A stretch of 64,000 nt of DNA from Paenibacillus pinihumi DSM 23905 = JCM 16419. Its GTDB lineage: Bacteria > Bacillota > Bacilli > Paenibacillales > Paenibacillaceae. Under the pieces are notes generated by a model. The model saw only the letters and a program-made list of their open reading frames with translations. It searched no databases and was not told where the DNA came from. The translations under genes and the position numbers were made by a program. Of the stretch, positions 1 to 7,560 are shown one piece after another. The first letter of the stretch is position 1. Each line of letters begins with the position of its first letter. Location: NCBI RefSeq assembly GCF_000422505.1, contig NZ_KE383866.1, positions 186,001-250,000 on the forward strand, read 5' to 3'.

Positions 1-1217
1 GGATTGATATAAAAATCCGCATTATACTTACCTGAATTATTGGTTTTTTCATAAAAGAAAGACACATACACCGTCTTATTAGCCGTCGTTAGGCTTACGG
101 ACGCAAAACTGCCGCTATTTACTGTGTTCTTATAGGATGAATAGTCGACGTTGAACCCCTGAAAAGTTCCATATGTACTGATATCAGGTTGTATCGTCTT
201 GGTAGCTGGAAGTTTGCTTACGGCTTCCGAATTTTCTCCAGCCAATGTGTAGCTGCCTGCTCCGCTTGTGCGGACCATGTGGCGGATTTTGATTATTCCA
301 GCAGCGTTGCCAGGCGGCTTTTCATCTTCAATCTTACTGTAATAGAAGTTGATTCGATGTGTGTCATAAGATCCATTATAGTAAATATTCGGAGTTCCCT
401 TTTTCACATCACCGCCCGGAATTCCATCATTACTTTCTTTGTAGCCCTCATATTTATACTCTTTGTGAGTTAAAGGCTTTTCTTCGTACAGTTTTCCAAT
501 CACCATATCTTTAGTTTCTGTCGGAAAGACAGAAGTCAAACTTTGCCCGTTAGTTGTATAATGCTGAGTAATCATTTGACCATTGAGATGAAACTCAAAG
601 ACAACCGGAAAATAGTAGCGGTAAACCTTGGCTCCTGGAGCACATCGTTTTTGAATTTTACCATTTACTATTACATCCTGATTACAATATTCACTACCTG
701 TCATGTCTTGATGTCGGTCAGAAGTGAGCTCTCCAGATAGATTCACCTTAAAAGTGATATTACTTGTACCGATACCGGATTTATTTGATAGGGCAGGGTC
801 ATTTACCGATTTAGAGAGAAAATCCGCATACGCACCATAATCTTGATTAATTCTAGATTTATTGAAATAGAATATGTGATTACTATTGAAAGTATTGAAT
901 TTATATACTTTCACATCCGTTACAGTACGACCAGGAAACGAAAAGTCATAGGTATGATAAAGTAAATCAGACGGTACTGTATCACCTGGTCCGATGTTCG
1001 TAAATTGTCCTTTTGTATTACTCCAAGCTTCATAGTACATAAATCCTACAGCATAACGTTTGTTATTTATAGGGTAAGGTTGTATCGATGCATTTCCAAA
1101 GTCTGGGTTAGCATTTGCCACCCTAAAGTTATCAACTAATAGTATAAAGGGAAGCAATAGTTCTAAAATTAAAGTAAAAAGAAGTACCAATGATAATCCC
1201 TTTAATTTATGTTTCAC
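1..1217 (-). CDS. Secreted repeat-containing protein of unknown function (partial, runs off the left edge)
   Basis: Reading the minus strand from a GTG at 1217 gives about 405 codons without a stop up to the window edge, so the C-terminus is missing. A GGAGGT site lies 9 nt before the GTG and overlaps the stop of the preceding gene, so the two are probably co-translated. Residues 1-36 form a signal peptide: basic start, long Leu/Ile-rich core, then a likely cleavage after VANA. The mature part is rich in Tyr, Asn, Thr and Ser. It contains at least two similar beta-rich segments, each ending in F-Y-Y/F-S/E-K after an alternating hydrophobic strand (near residues 280-300 and 370-395), suggesting tandem extracellular modules. 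No catalytic motif was seen. It is probably a cell-surface or exported protein; its role is unknown. Confidence 0.75.
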   Translation of the reverse strand, partial: MKHKLKGLSLVLLFTLILELLLPFILLVDNFRVANANPDFGNASIQPYPINNKRYAVGFMYYEAWSNTKGQFTNIGPGDTVPSDLLYHTYDFSFPGRTVTDVKVYKFNTFNSNHIFYFNKSRINQDYGAYADFLSKSVNDPALSNKSGIGTSNITFKVNLSGELTSDRHQDMTGSEYCNQDVIVNGKIQKRCAPGAKVYRYYFPVVFEFHLNGQMITQHYTTNGQSLTSVFPTETKDMVIGKLYEEKPLTHKEYKYEGYKESNDGIPGGDVKKGTPNIYYNGSYDTHRINFYYSKIEDEKPPGNAAGIIKIRHMVRTSGAGSYTLAGENSEAVSKLPATKTIQPDISTYGTFQGFNVDYSSYKNTVNSGSFASVSLTTANKTVYVSFFYEKTNNSGKYNADFYIN

Positions 1218-1224
1218 CTACGGG

Positions 1225-2181
1225 TTACCTCCAATCACTTTTTACTGCAATTAGAGATTCCGAAGTCAGACTAATTCCAATATATTCTATATCTTTCAGC
1301 CATGTTGTATCCTTATCAGCGTAGTAGTCCACTGGAAAATATTCTAAAGTCACAGAGTTCAATACTGATTCCTTTGTATATGGGCTCTGCAAACGAGGAG
1401 AAGAATCACTATTCATTAAAAATAAAGCATTGCCCATAGTTCCCTTACTATTTGATGAAAAACGAATATAGTCTTTCTTATCAGTGCCTACTGATTTATC
1501 TATTCTATAAACAATTATTCCATTACCTATTAATAAAGGAAAATCACTCTCCCTGGCCACTCGTATTGTTGTTTTCTTTTTACCATTCAACTCAGGATCT
1601 GGACTAAATATCGTAAAAATAGAACTATCCTTCGGATAATACTTCAAATAAGGCTTCGCATCCACTGGCTTAATAACATCCTCTATCTTCGGAACATCCT
1701 TACTGCCAATCCAAACATACTGATTTGGATGGTCCCATTCCACATTAACGCCTAACCCCTCACTAATTGCTCGCAAAGGAACCAGTGTACGTCCTCTATC
1801 AACAATAGCTGGCTGTGCCAAGGTAACCGACTTCCCATTGAAAGAGGCATTCTTGGACTCCATAGTAAGCTTTATTACTTTATCATTTTTGGTAATCGTA
1901 ATATCTTTAAGCTTCACTTCTAACTTACCGCCCATTTTCTCTGCAACAAAACGAATCGGGACCAGAACACTGCCGTCTATTATCTTCGGTTTAACATCAA
2001 ATTGAATGCGCCGACCGTCATATAAAACTTCAAGGGAAACATCCGTTTTAAATGTCTTTACACCTTTTTTATCTGAAACTCCACCAACCAACACCGCCGC
2101 CTCTGCCTTCGGCGCAGCTCCCCCGCCTGCACCCAATAACACTGCTCCTACTACCATAGCCGCCATTACTTTCTTCATCAT
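1225..2181 (-). CDS. Stalk-domain (copper amine oxidase N-terminal-like) secreted protein
   Basis: The product is about 318 aa. The start is the first ATG of an ATG-ATG-AAG run, placed by an AAAGGGGA ribosome site 7 nt upstream; a longer in-frame extension to 2256 is unlikely because it has no such site. Residues 1-28 are a signal peptide ending near AEA. Next come two copies of the stalk module, visible as DGSVLVPIRFVAEKMGG and RTLVPLRAISEGLGV, each followed by short strands. This pfam07833-type domain is common in Paenibacillus exported proteins and is thought to be structural or carbohydrate-binding. The C-terminal ~140 residues are not recognised. It lies 7 nt ahead of the secreted protein at 1-1217, so the pair probably works together at the cell surface. 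Confidence 0.8.
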   Translation of the reverse strand: MMKKVMAAMVVGAVLLGAGGGAAPKAEAAVLVGGVSDKKGVKTFKTDVSLEVLYDGRRIQFDVKPKIIDGSVLVPIRFVAEKMGGKLEVKLKDITITKNDKVIKLTMESKNASFNGKSVTLAQPAIVDRGRTLVPLRAISEGLGVNVEWDHPNQYVWIGSKDVPKIEDVIKPVDAKPYLKYYPKDSSIFTIFSPDPELNGKKKTTIRVARESDFPLLIGNGIIVYRIDKSVGTDKKDYIRFSSNSKGTMGNALFLMNSDSSPRLQSPYTKESVLNSVTLEYFPVDYYADKDTTWLKDIEYIGISLTSESLIAVKSDWR

Positions 2182-2234
2182 TACATGATCCCCTTTATGT
2201 ATAAAGTAAATTTTACCAAGAGAAAATTGCTCAA

Positions 2235-2280
2235 TAAAAAAGCACAGGCCGAACAAGGGATTTCCTTGTGGCCGGTGCTT
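2235..2280 (-). terminator. Terminator-like hairpin inside the leader of the stalk-domain operon
   Basis: On the minus strand the arms AAGCAC, GGCC and ACAAGG pair with their complements around a 5-nt loop, and a run of six U follows. This is a textbook intrinsic terminator. It sits only ~23 nt after the predicted transcription start (promoter 2310-2338) and ~55 nt before the start codon at 2181, so it can act as an attenuator or end a short RNA. Confidence 0.7.
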
Positions 2281-2309
2281 CCGACTTATTTGTTGCTTAT
2301 CCTATTTCC

Positions 2310-2338
2310 CAGTATAAAAGAGTATATCTATAAATTCA
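2310..2338 (-). promoter_or_regulatory. Predicted sigma-A promoter of the stalk-domain operon
   Basis: On the minus strand TTGAAT (2338-2333) and TATACT (2315-2310) are separated by exactly 17 nt. Transcription would start near 2303, giving a ~120-nt leader that contains the hairpin at 2235-2280. Confidence 0.6.
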
Positions 2339-2617
2339 ACCATTAATTTCAATTTTAAATGACTAATCCCATAATTCTGCTACTCAACACATGACTAAAC
2401 ACCTATAAAAAAACTAACACTTTTGAATCTGCAGACTTACTTCATCCCTTGACACAGACCAATTTAATTTCAAATTGAGCCAATTGTCACCTATCAGACC
2501 GACAGGTTCTCACTACTCCCCTACCCTTCCTCATCATCAACCAATTCTAGTATTTCACTAATATCCTGAATATTCAACTTCCAACCATCATCTATTAAAT
2601 TTCTCCATACCCTTTTC
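2339..2617. other. Non-coding gap with a short open-frame scrap
   Basis: No convincing gene. On the minus strand a 30-codon open stretch ending in a stop near 2526 (containing IDDGWKLNIQDISEIL) reads like the tail of a protein, but it overlaps the end of the permease gene out of frame and has no start or ribosome site. It may be a decayed remnant. Confidence 0.35.
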
Positions 2618-3304
2618 CTACACCGCATCCTTATACTCCACCACATACAGCAGCCGCCACATGCAAGCTACCCCCGCCAAAGCCATAAAAATATTAACTG
2701 TTAGAACCGTGCTTAGGATCAAGTCATCGTTAGTTGCATTGATTATCAGTGCCATAACCACAGCTGAAATCATAAGAGTAACAGATGACCGTCTCAGCAT
2801 CCCCAAGTAAAGGGGAATCAGAGTCATAAACGTCACGGCAAGTCCCTGGCCCAAAACAAGCCATACCTCCTGCACCATCTGCTCATGGCTTAGTGGCTTA
2901 TTTACAAAATAAAAATATTCATTTACAACATAAAAAACCGCATCAAAAAATAGATTGGTTGCCACCAGCAGAGTAAACGTCATGCCCAAAACAATTACCA
3001 GCTTAGCAGCAAACAGCTTCCTGCGGCTGATCGGATACGAGAACATCAGGGTTATTGTCTTGCTTTTATACTCACCGATGAACATAGGTACCATCAGAAC
3101 AGCCGCGAAAATCATAAATACAATTCTCGAAGTCTGCCCCACAGCGATAAACAGCGCTTCATATGTTATCGGATAATCTGTCTGCTGGGCGGCTGTTGTA
3201 CCTGCAAGCCACAGTAATCCAATTAAGGCATTCGCAAGCAATGCGCCCGACAGATAAGTACGAAGACGGATTTTTTTCAATTCCAGCCTAATGAACTGCT
3301 TCAC
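2618..3304 (-). CDS. ABC-2 type transporter permease
   Basis: The product is 228 aa from a GTG at 3304, chosen because GGAGGG lies 6 nt upstream; the longer frame to 3370 has no such site. It begins with a basic amphipathic stretch (VKQFIRLELKKIRLR) and then shows six hydrophobic segments. The loop after the second reads GEYKSKTITLMFSYPISRRK, the signature of ABC-2 permeases of the NatB/YhaP type, where the coupling helix follows 'tGE...T'. Such permeases need a separate ATPase that drives export or antibiotic resistance. None is adjacent: the upstream neighbour is a hydrolase. The ATPase must be elsewhere or has been lost. Substrate unknown. Confidence 0.75.
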   Translation of the reverse strand: MKQFIRLELKKIRLRTYLSGALLANALIGLLWLAGTTAAQQTDYPITYEALFIAVGQTSRIVFMIFAAVLMVPMFIGEYKSKTITLMFSYPISRRKLFAAKLVIVLGMTFTLLVATNLFFDAVFYVVNEYFYFVNKPLSHEQMVQEVWLVLGQGLAVTFMTLIPLYLGMLRRSSVTLMISAVVMALIINATNDDLILSTVLTVNIFMALAGVACMWRLLYVVEYKDAV

Positions 3305-3392
3305 TCCAGTCCCTCCATTGCTGCTAACTGTTGGATTCATCTCCCACATGGACCCGGAAATACCCGGCATAGCCGCCGGGCATCCCGCTTTG

Positions 3393-4901
3393 TTATTTAT
3401 TTATCGTAAACGTTACGTCCTTATACTGCTCACTTAATCTGGTTAGCGCCTGCTCATCCATTCCCCGCAAATGCTGGTTGAAAAAAGCCAGGCTAAAAGC
3501 ATTGACCATGCGATGGTTGACTGCGGCATCCTCGCCGCGTGCCCTTAACAACGGTGAATATAGTGTGAGATCGCTAAAACTGATATGTGAAGCTTGAGGG
3601 ATAGACAGTGACAAGCCCCCGCCTTTCATAGAGTCACGGAATCTTTGCAAAATCCCATCAAAGTCTCGTTCCAGCTCACCCGGGGTTAAACCTGTCATCT
3701 CTTTTACCTGCTCTGGCGGGACTTCATCCAGCCCTTCCTTAAATTTGTCCATATCCAGCGTTTCCTTCGCAATCATCAAGAAAAATGGCTTGGCTTCTAC
3801 CGGCCTGTTATCCATTACTTTAGTTTTCGCTTTTGCTTCTGCTTGTTCCGAAGCATACTCTCCGAATAATGCCCCGTCCATATCCATTGCAGCCTTAATG
3901 CGCGAATCCTGCATCAGCATTTGATAAGCCAGAGCACCCCCATAAGAGTGACCGAACATGCCGATGCGCCCGAGATCCACTCTCCCGGTCAGTCGTCCCT
4001 GCGGATCATTGCTCTCAAGCTCGGCAACCTTATCCAGTACAAATGAAGCATCGTCCGCCCAGAGCATAATATGTTGATCATTTTCAGCGTTGCTAAAAAC
4101 GGGGGTTGGATTTTGCTGAATAATTCTGCCGTCTGGAAAGACAGTTATTGCAGCATCATAAGGATGATCGATACCAACTACAATATAGCCATGGCTCGCC
4201 AACTCTTCAACCTGAAACATATTTTGCGTCCGGAATCCGCCCATGCCATGGGAAAATATTAACACAGGATATTCCTTCTCTGCATCAGAAAGCGCCACAT
4301 CGACGTACGAATGGGTACGAATTTGTCCCAAATGACTGATGCTGATAGCCGGCAGTCCAAGCCATTTGGCAATGCTCGCCCTCACTTCTGGCGAGTTGCC
4401 GGGGATATAGCTGGCAGGCTTCACTCCCTGTACATCTGCCGCCGGATACCATATCTGAACCATCAGCTCTCTATGGTCATTGGGATCTTCCGTGTTCGGT
4501 TCGCCACGCTGCTCATCTACCCAATGATAAGTGGTCGTTCCCACTGCAAAAGGCCCCGTAGGTTTTTTCAGAGAAAACACAGGAAAATAATACACGGGCA
4601 GCACTGAAATGACCACGTACACGGTAAGCAGCACGATTTGGCCGGCAACAACGATTTTCTTGCGCGTCTTCTTCCTGGTGCCTCCAATGAAATAATAAAG
4701 CGTCAAAATAAGCGGAGTCAGGTAGGCGGGCAGCATTTGCCAGCGTGCACCTTCAACTGCAACCTGTATGATTACGAGCAGCCAGGCTACCGCGGCAGGC
4801 CATATCATTCTCCAGTCCTCCAGTGTTTTCCTCCCTGATATAAGCGCCCAGTACAAAAATCCAAAATTAACAACCAACACAACGACTTCCCAAAATCTCA
4901 T
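3393..4901 (-). CDS. Membrane-anchored alpha/beta hydrolase, PAF-acetylhydrolase-like
   Basis: The product is 502 aa. Residues 1-110 hold about four hydrophobic segments, making an N-terminal membrane domain; the rest is an alpha/beta-hydrolase. An oxyanion-loop motif HGMGG lies at 218-222 and the nucleophile elbow GHSYGG at 317-322 (Ser319). A likely acid follows at MDMDGA near 340, with a His in IPQASHISFS near 450. Length and order resemble the plasma PAF-acetylhydrolase/dienelactone hydrolase-like group (pfam03403-type), which are esterases or lipases. An AGGAGGGAAGGG ribosome site supports the start. The active site would face either side of the membrane depending on segment count. It lies 88 nt before the ABC-2 permease on the same strand. 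Confidence 0.75.
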   Translation of the reverse strand: MRFWEVVVLVVNFGFLYWALISGRKTLEDWRMIWPAAVAWLLVIIQVAVEGARWQMLPAYLTPLILTLYYFIGGTRKKTRKKIVVAGQIVLLTVYVVISVLPVYYFPVFSLKKPTGPFAVGTTTYHWVDEQRGEPNTEDPNDHRELMVQIWYPAADVQGVKPASYIPGNSPEVRASIAKWLGLPAISISHLGQIRTHSYVDVALSDAEKEYPVLIFSHGMGGFRTQNMFQVEELASHGYIVVGIDHPYDAAITVFPDGRIIQQNPTPVFSNAENDQHIMLWADDASFVLDKVAELESNDPQGRLTGRVDLGRIGMFGHSYGGALAYQMLMQDSRIKAAMDMDGALFGEYASEQAEAKAKTKVMDNRPVEAKPFFLMIAKETLDMDKFKEGLDEVPPEQVKEMTGLTPGELERDFDGILQRFRDSMKGGGLSLSIPQASHISFSDLTLYSPLLRARGEDAAVNHRMVNAFSLAFFNQHLRGMDEQALTRLSEQYKDVTFTINK

Positions 4902-5001
4902 ACTTCCCTTCCCTCCTTGTCAAGAAGCCACAGCTATATGTTCCGTGTCATTTTCCTTATGACCTCATTCTAAATCTTGAAATTATCGATTCTATTAATT
5001 G

Positions 5002-5021
5002 ATTCTTACGTAATTCTTACG
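5002..5021. promoter_or_regulatory. Tandem ATTCTTACG direct repeat (response-regulator-type site)
   Basis: The 9-mer ATTCTTACG occurs twice with an 11-nt period between the divergent hydrolase (start 4901) and Nudix (start 5272) genes. One-helical-turn direct repeats of this form are typical of OmpR/PhoP-family response regulators. The rest of the divergent gap (4902-5271) shows no gene; a TGATAAAAT extended -10 lies at about 5211-5219 for the Nudix gene. Confidence 0.35.
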
Positions 5022-5271
5022 CCAGCTCCTATATTCTGTCCGCCTTCATAGATCAACAATCACCGTTTTATGACTACAATTTCATGCTGCATCCTTATAG
5101 GCCCAACTATCTAATTTTTTATTAACCTCCTCCCTGTCTTTATATTTCCTATACCCGGCTCTGCCCGCGTATAACCTTGAAGGACAAACATTTCCGATAC
5201 ATCATACCTGTGATAAAATATTTGGAGTTGGAATTTTCATACCATTTCTCAGAAACAAAATGGAGGATATT

Positions 5272-5763
5272 ATGTCAGCATTGCAAAAATTAGAGTGTGG
5301 GATCTATACGATGTGTCTCGTTCAGGATGGAGATCGGGTGCTGCTCGTTAATCGTCCGGACAAGCTCGGATTCCCGGGCTATCTGGGGCCGGGCGGCAAG
5401 GTGGATTTCCCCGAGACCATAACAGAAGGGGCAGTACGCGAGCTGCGGGAGGAAACTGGACTTCTTGTGAAGGAAGAGGATTTGATCTTCAAAGGGATGG
5501 ACGGTTATGTTGTTCCACAGACAAATTACAGATATATTGTATTTAACTATTTGGTAAAAAATTTTCAAGGCGAGCTGCTGCAAAACCCGCCGGAGGGCGA
5601 ACTGGCATGGGTCCATATTAACGAAGCAACAGAACTGCCGATGCAGCCTTGGTTCAAGCGCAGGTTTCCGTTATTTTTCGAGCCCGGCACATTCGAGATC
5701 ACCGTCGTCTGGGATGAGAATGAACAGCGGGCTACCCAAGAAAAAGTAATTCAGCTTGGGTAA
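5272..5763 (+). CDS. Nudix hydrolase (MutT / 8-oxo-dGTP diphosphatase type)
   Basis: The product is 163 aa. The ATG at 5272 is preferred to the one at 5260 because GGAGG then lies 5 nt upstream. A complete Nudix box (GX5EX7REUXEEXGU) is visible: GKVDFPETITEGAVRELREE, then TGL. Nudix enzymes of this size hydrolyse nucleoside diphosphate-X compounds with Mg2+ bound by the box glutamates. The N-terminal CGIYTMCLVQDGDRVLLVNR and the later FNYLVKNFQGELL are similar to Bacillus MutT/YtkD-like proteins, so a housecleaning role on oxidised dNTPs is plausible but not proven. It is a single gene with its own terminator at 5795-5851. Confidence 0.85.
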   Translation: MSALQKLECGIYTMCLVQDGDRVLLVNRPDKLGFPGYLGPGGKVDFPETITEGAVRELREETGLLVKEEDLIFKGMDGYVVPQTNYRYIVFNYLVKNFQGELLQNPPEGELAWVHINEATELPMQPWFKRRFPLFFEPGTFEITVVWDENEQRATQEKVIQLG

Positions 5764-5794
5764 AAAACAATTCCTCGATTAGTTAAAGTTATAC

Positions 5795-5851
5795 AAAAAT
5801 AAGATTGCCTCTAAATGGCCTTGTTGGTCAGATAGGGGCAATCTTATTTTT
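5795..5851. terminator. Bidirectional intrinsic terminator
   Basis: A perfect 15-bp stem (AAAAATAAGATTGCC and its complement) with A-run and T-run flanks sits between the convergent Nudix and GNAT genes and can stop transcription from both sides. Confidence 0.85.
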
Positions 5852-5886
5852 ATTGGGTGACTGGTTCAGGCTATTTATAGTGATTT

Positions 5887-6432
5887 TTACTTTGAATTGA
5901 TGTACTCGTCTTGCAGTATTCCCATATGGATGATATCACTCCAGCGGCCATCCCGGTAAATAGCCTGCCGCGCTATTCCCTCCTGCTGAAATCCCAGCTT
6001 CGTATATAATCTGACCGCTTTTTCATTAAAGGAAAATACACGCAAAAAGACACGATGCAGGTTCATTTCCAGGAAGGCATAATCAAGCAATAGCGTTAAC
6101 GCTTCTGTTCCAATCCCTTTCCCCCAATATTCCTTCTCGCTAATATTTAGAATACATTCCGCATTGCGGTTTTTATAATCCAGTTGTACCAATGCTGTAT
6201 CGCCAATCGCCTGATCACTATTTTTATCCACGATGATAAAGTTTTTGGCACTGTCTCCCGCTCCAAAAATAACATTATGTACAAACGCTTCCGTTTCCGC
6301 ATAGGTGTACAAATTAAGCGACAGACTTGCTGTCTGCATTACCTCCATGTCATTTCTCCATTTATGATAATCGGGAATATCCTCGCTTACCATTTTGCGA
6401 AACCGAATTCTGGCTGTCTCTAGTCTCATCAT
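5887..6432 (-). CDS. GNAT N-acetyltransferase, RimJ/RimL type
   Basis: The product is 181 aa and fills the usual GNAT length. It opens with ETARIRFRKMVSEDIPDYHKWRND, the standard start of RimJ/RimL-like acetyltransferases (Acetyltransf_3), and has the acetyl-CoA loop as EKEYWGKGIGTEALTLLLDY. The C-terminal NEKAVRLYTKLGFQQEG is the conserved last strand-helix. Family members acetylate ribosomal protein N-termini, antibiotics or amino acids; nothing here singles out a substrate. Two adjacent ATGs (6432 and 6429) could both start it. Confidence 0.85.
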   Translation of the reverse strand: MMRLETARIRFRKMVSEDIPDYHKWRNDMEVMQTASLSLNLYTYAETEAFVHNVIFGAGDSAKNFIIVDKNSDQAIGDTALVQLDYKNRNAECILNISEKEYWGKGIGTEALTLLLDYAFLEMNLHRVFLRVFSFNEKAVRLYTKLGFQQEGIARQAIYRDGRWSDIIHMGILQDEYINSK

Positions 6433-6621
6433 TCTCCCACACCTTTCTGTACTTCTTCATTACCAGGCAATTGGCGCGAACAAGGGATTAATCAAACTGT
6501 TTCCAGCTTTCCTTCTCAGCAGTATTTATCAATTCACAGCCAGGCTTTGCTACCTAAAATAGACATTAAGTTGTTTTTTGTCAATATAACCGGCAATCGT
6601 GCCACTTTCAATATTCGACAA

Positions 6622-6663
6622 GGAAAAACGAGCCGCAGAGCATTTCTCAGACTCGTTTTTTCC
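6622..6663. terminator. Terminator-like inverted repeat
   Basis: GGAAAAACGAG and CTCGTTTTTTCC flank a 19-nt middle that can itself pair through AGAG/CTCT-like bases. T-runs follow the stem on both strands. Confidence 0.45.
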
Positions 6664-6706
6664 GGTCAAAGAAGCATCTGTGAATGGCTGGGCGGCATTT
6701 TTGGTT

Positions 6707-6743
6707 AAAAAAGGGGATGCTTCGCTCTTGACCAATCCCCCTT
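6707..6743 (-). terminator. Intrinsic terminator of the SDR gene at 6767
   Basis: On the minus strand the stem AAGGGGGAT / ATCCCCTT is followed by TTTTTT. It lies just after the stop of the SDR gene. Confidence 0.7.
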
Positions 6744-6766
6744 ATTTACATCCATCGCTCATCCCG

Positions 6767-7492
6767 TTACCAAGGCAGTTCCTTCCCCGTATCCGCTTCA
6801 ATATATAAAGGCAGCTCCCGGATGTCATCCTTGTGCGCTGCGATTTTGTCCAGCAGGTTGGCAGCGGCTTCCTCCGGCGAGTAAATTCCTCCATTATCCC
6901 ATTTTCCGCTCATGGATGACTGCACCCAGCCGGGATGAAGCAGGAGCACCCGCCCGCCAGACTTGCTGATTTTGCGGTGAATAATGGTCGACCCCATATT
7001 GAGCGCAGCCTTCGCCATACTGTATCCGAACCAGCTTTCACGATGGCTGTTACCGATGCTGCCTGCCTCTGACGTAATATTGGCGATCAGCTTGCCGCCC
7101 TTCATTAGCGGTACAATTAATGCATTCGACAAGCGGATAGCGCCCAGTGCGGTTATATTATAGACCCGCTGGATTTCTTCGAAATCCAATGAATCTTCAA
7201 TGGTCGTATGAATATCTCCTAAAATCGCAGCATTATTAATGAGCAAATCCAGCTTGTCCGTAATTCCGGCAATCCGTTCTGCCGCTTCCTTGACGCTGCT
7301 GTCACTGCCTACATCCAGACGGAACCCGTGCAATTTGTCCGGATATTGGCTCGCCAGAATCTCCATCGCCTCTTCATCAGGGGCAATACCACCGGCAAAT
7401 ACCATATAGCCTCCGGCCAGCAGCTGTTTGACCAGCTCCAACCCAATTCCCCGGTCTGTACCGGATACCATGGCTGTTTTTATATCTCTCAT
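6767..7492 (-). CDS. Short-chain dehydrogenase/reductase
   Basis: The product is 241 aa from the ATG at 7492, which follows a GAGGAGAG ribosome site; a longer frame to 7522 is less likely. The cofactor loop reads VSGTDRGIGLELV (the TGxxxGIG motif with Ser for Thr), NNAAI is the NNAG-equivalent, and YSMAKAALN holds the catalytic YxxxK. The Ser of the catalytic triad is in NITSEAGS. It is a classical NAD(P)-dependent SDR of the carbonyl reductase/CsgA-like type. The gene lies downstream of the sugar-importer operon but is separated from it by a terminator (7521-7546), so it is probably transcribed alone or by readthrough. Confidence 0.85.
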   Translation of the reverse strand: MRDIKTAMVSGTDRGIGLELVKQLLAGGYMVFAGGIAPDEEAMEILASQYPDKLHGFRLDVGSDSSVKEAAERIAGITDKLDLLINNAAILGDIHTTIEDSLDFEEIQRVYNITALGAIRLSNALIVPLMKGGKLIANITSEAGSIGNSHRESWFGYSMAKAALNMGSTIIHRKISKSGGRVLLLHPGWVQSSMSGKWDNGGIYSPEEAAANLLDKIAAHKDDIRELPLYIEADTGKELPW

Positions 7493-7520
7493 TCTTCTCT
7501 CTCCTCTTCCCTTCACGCCC

Positions 7521-7546
7521 AAAAGGAGAGGCGTATTTCGCCTCTC
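7521..7546 (-). terminator. Intrinsic terminator of the sugar-importer operon
   Basis: A perfect GAGAGGCG/CGCCTCTC stem with a 5-nt loop is followed on the minus strand by CTTTT. It lies directly after the solute-binding protein stop at 7561. Confidence 0.7.
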
Positions 7547-7560
7547 GCATGGATTTCAAG

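Larger units (their letters stand above)
6433..6766. other. Gene-free gap with two terminator hairpins
   Basis: Short frames here follow the hairpins rather than a protein. The gap holds the inverted repeats at 6622-6663 and 6707-6743 and nothing else that I can support. Confidence 0.5.

Noticed and set aside
2526-2628. Gene fragment upstream of the stalk-domain promoter
   Set aside because: Thirty codons, out of frame with the permease and without a start; too short to assign.
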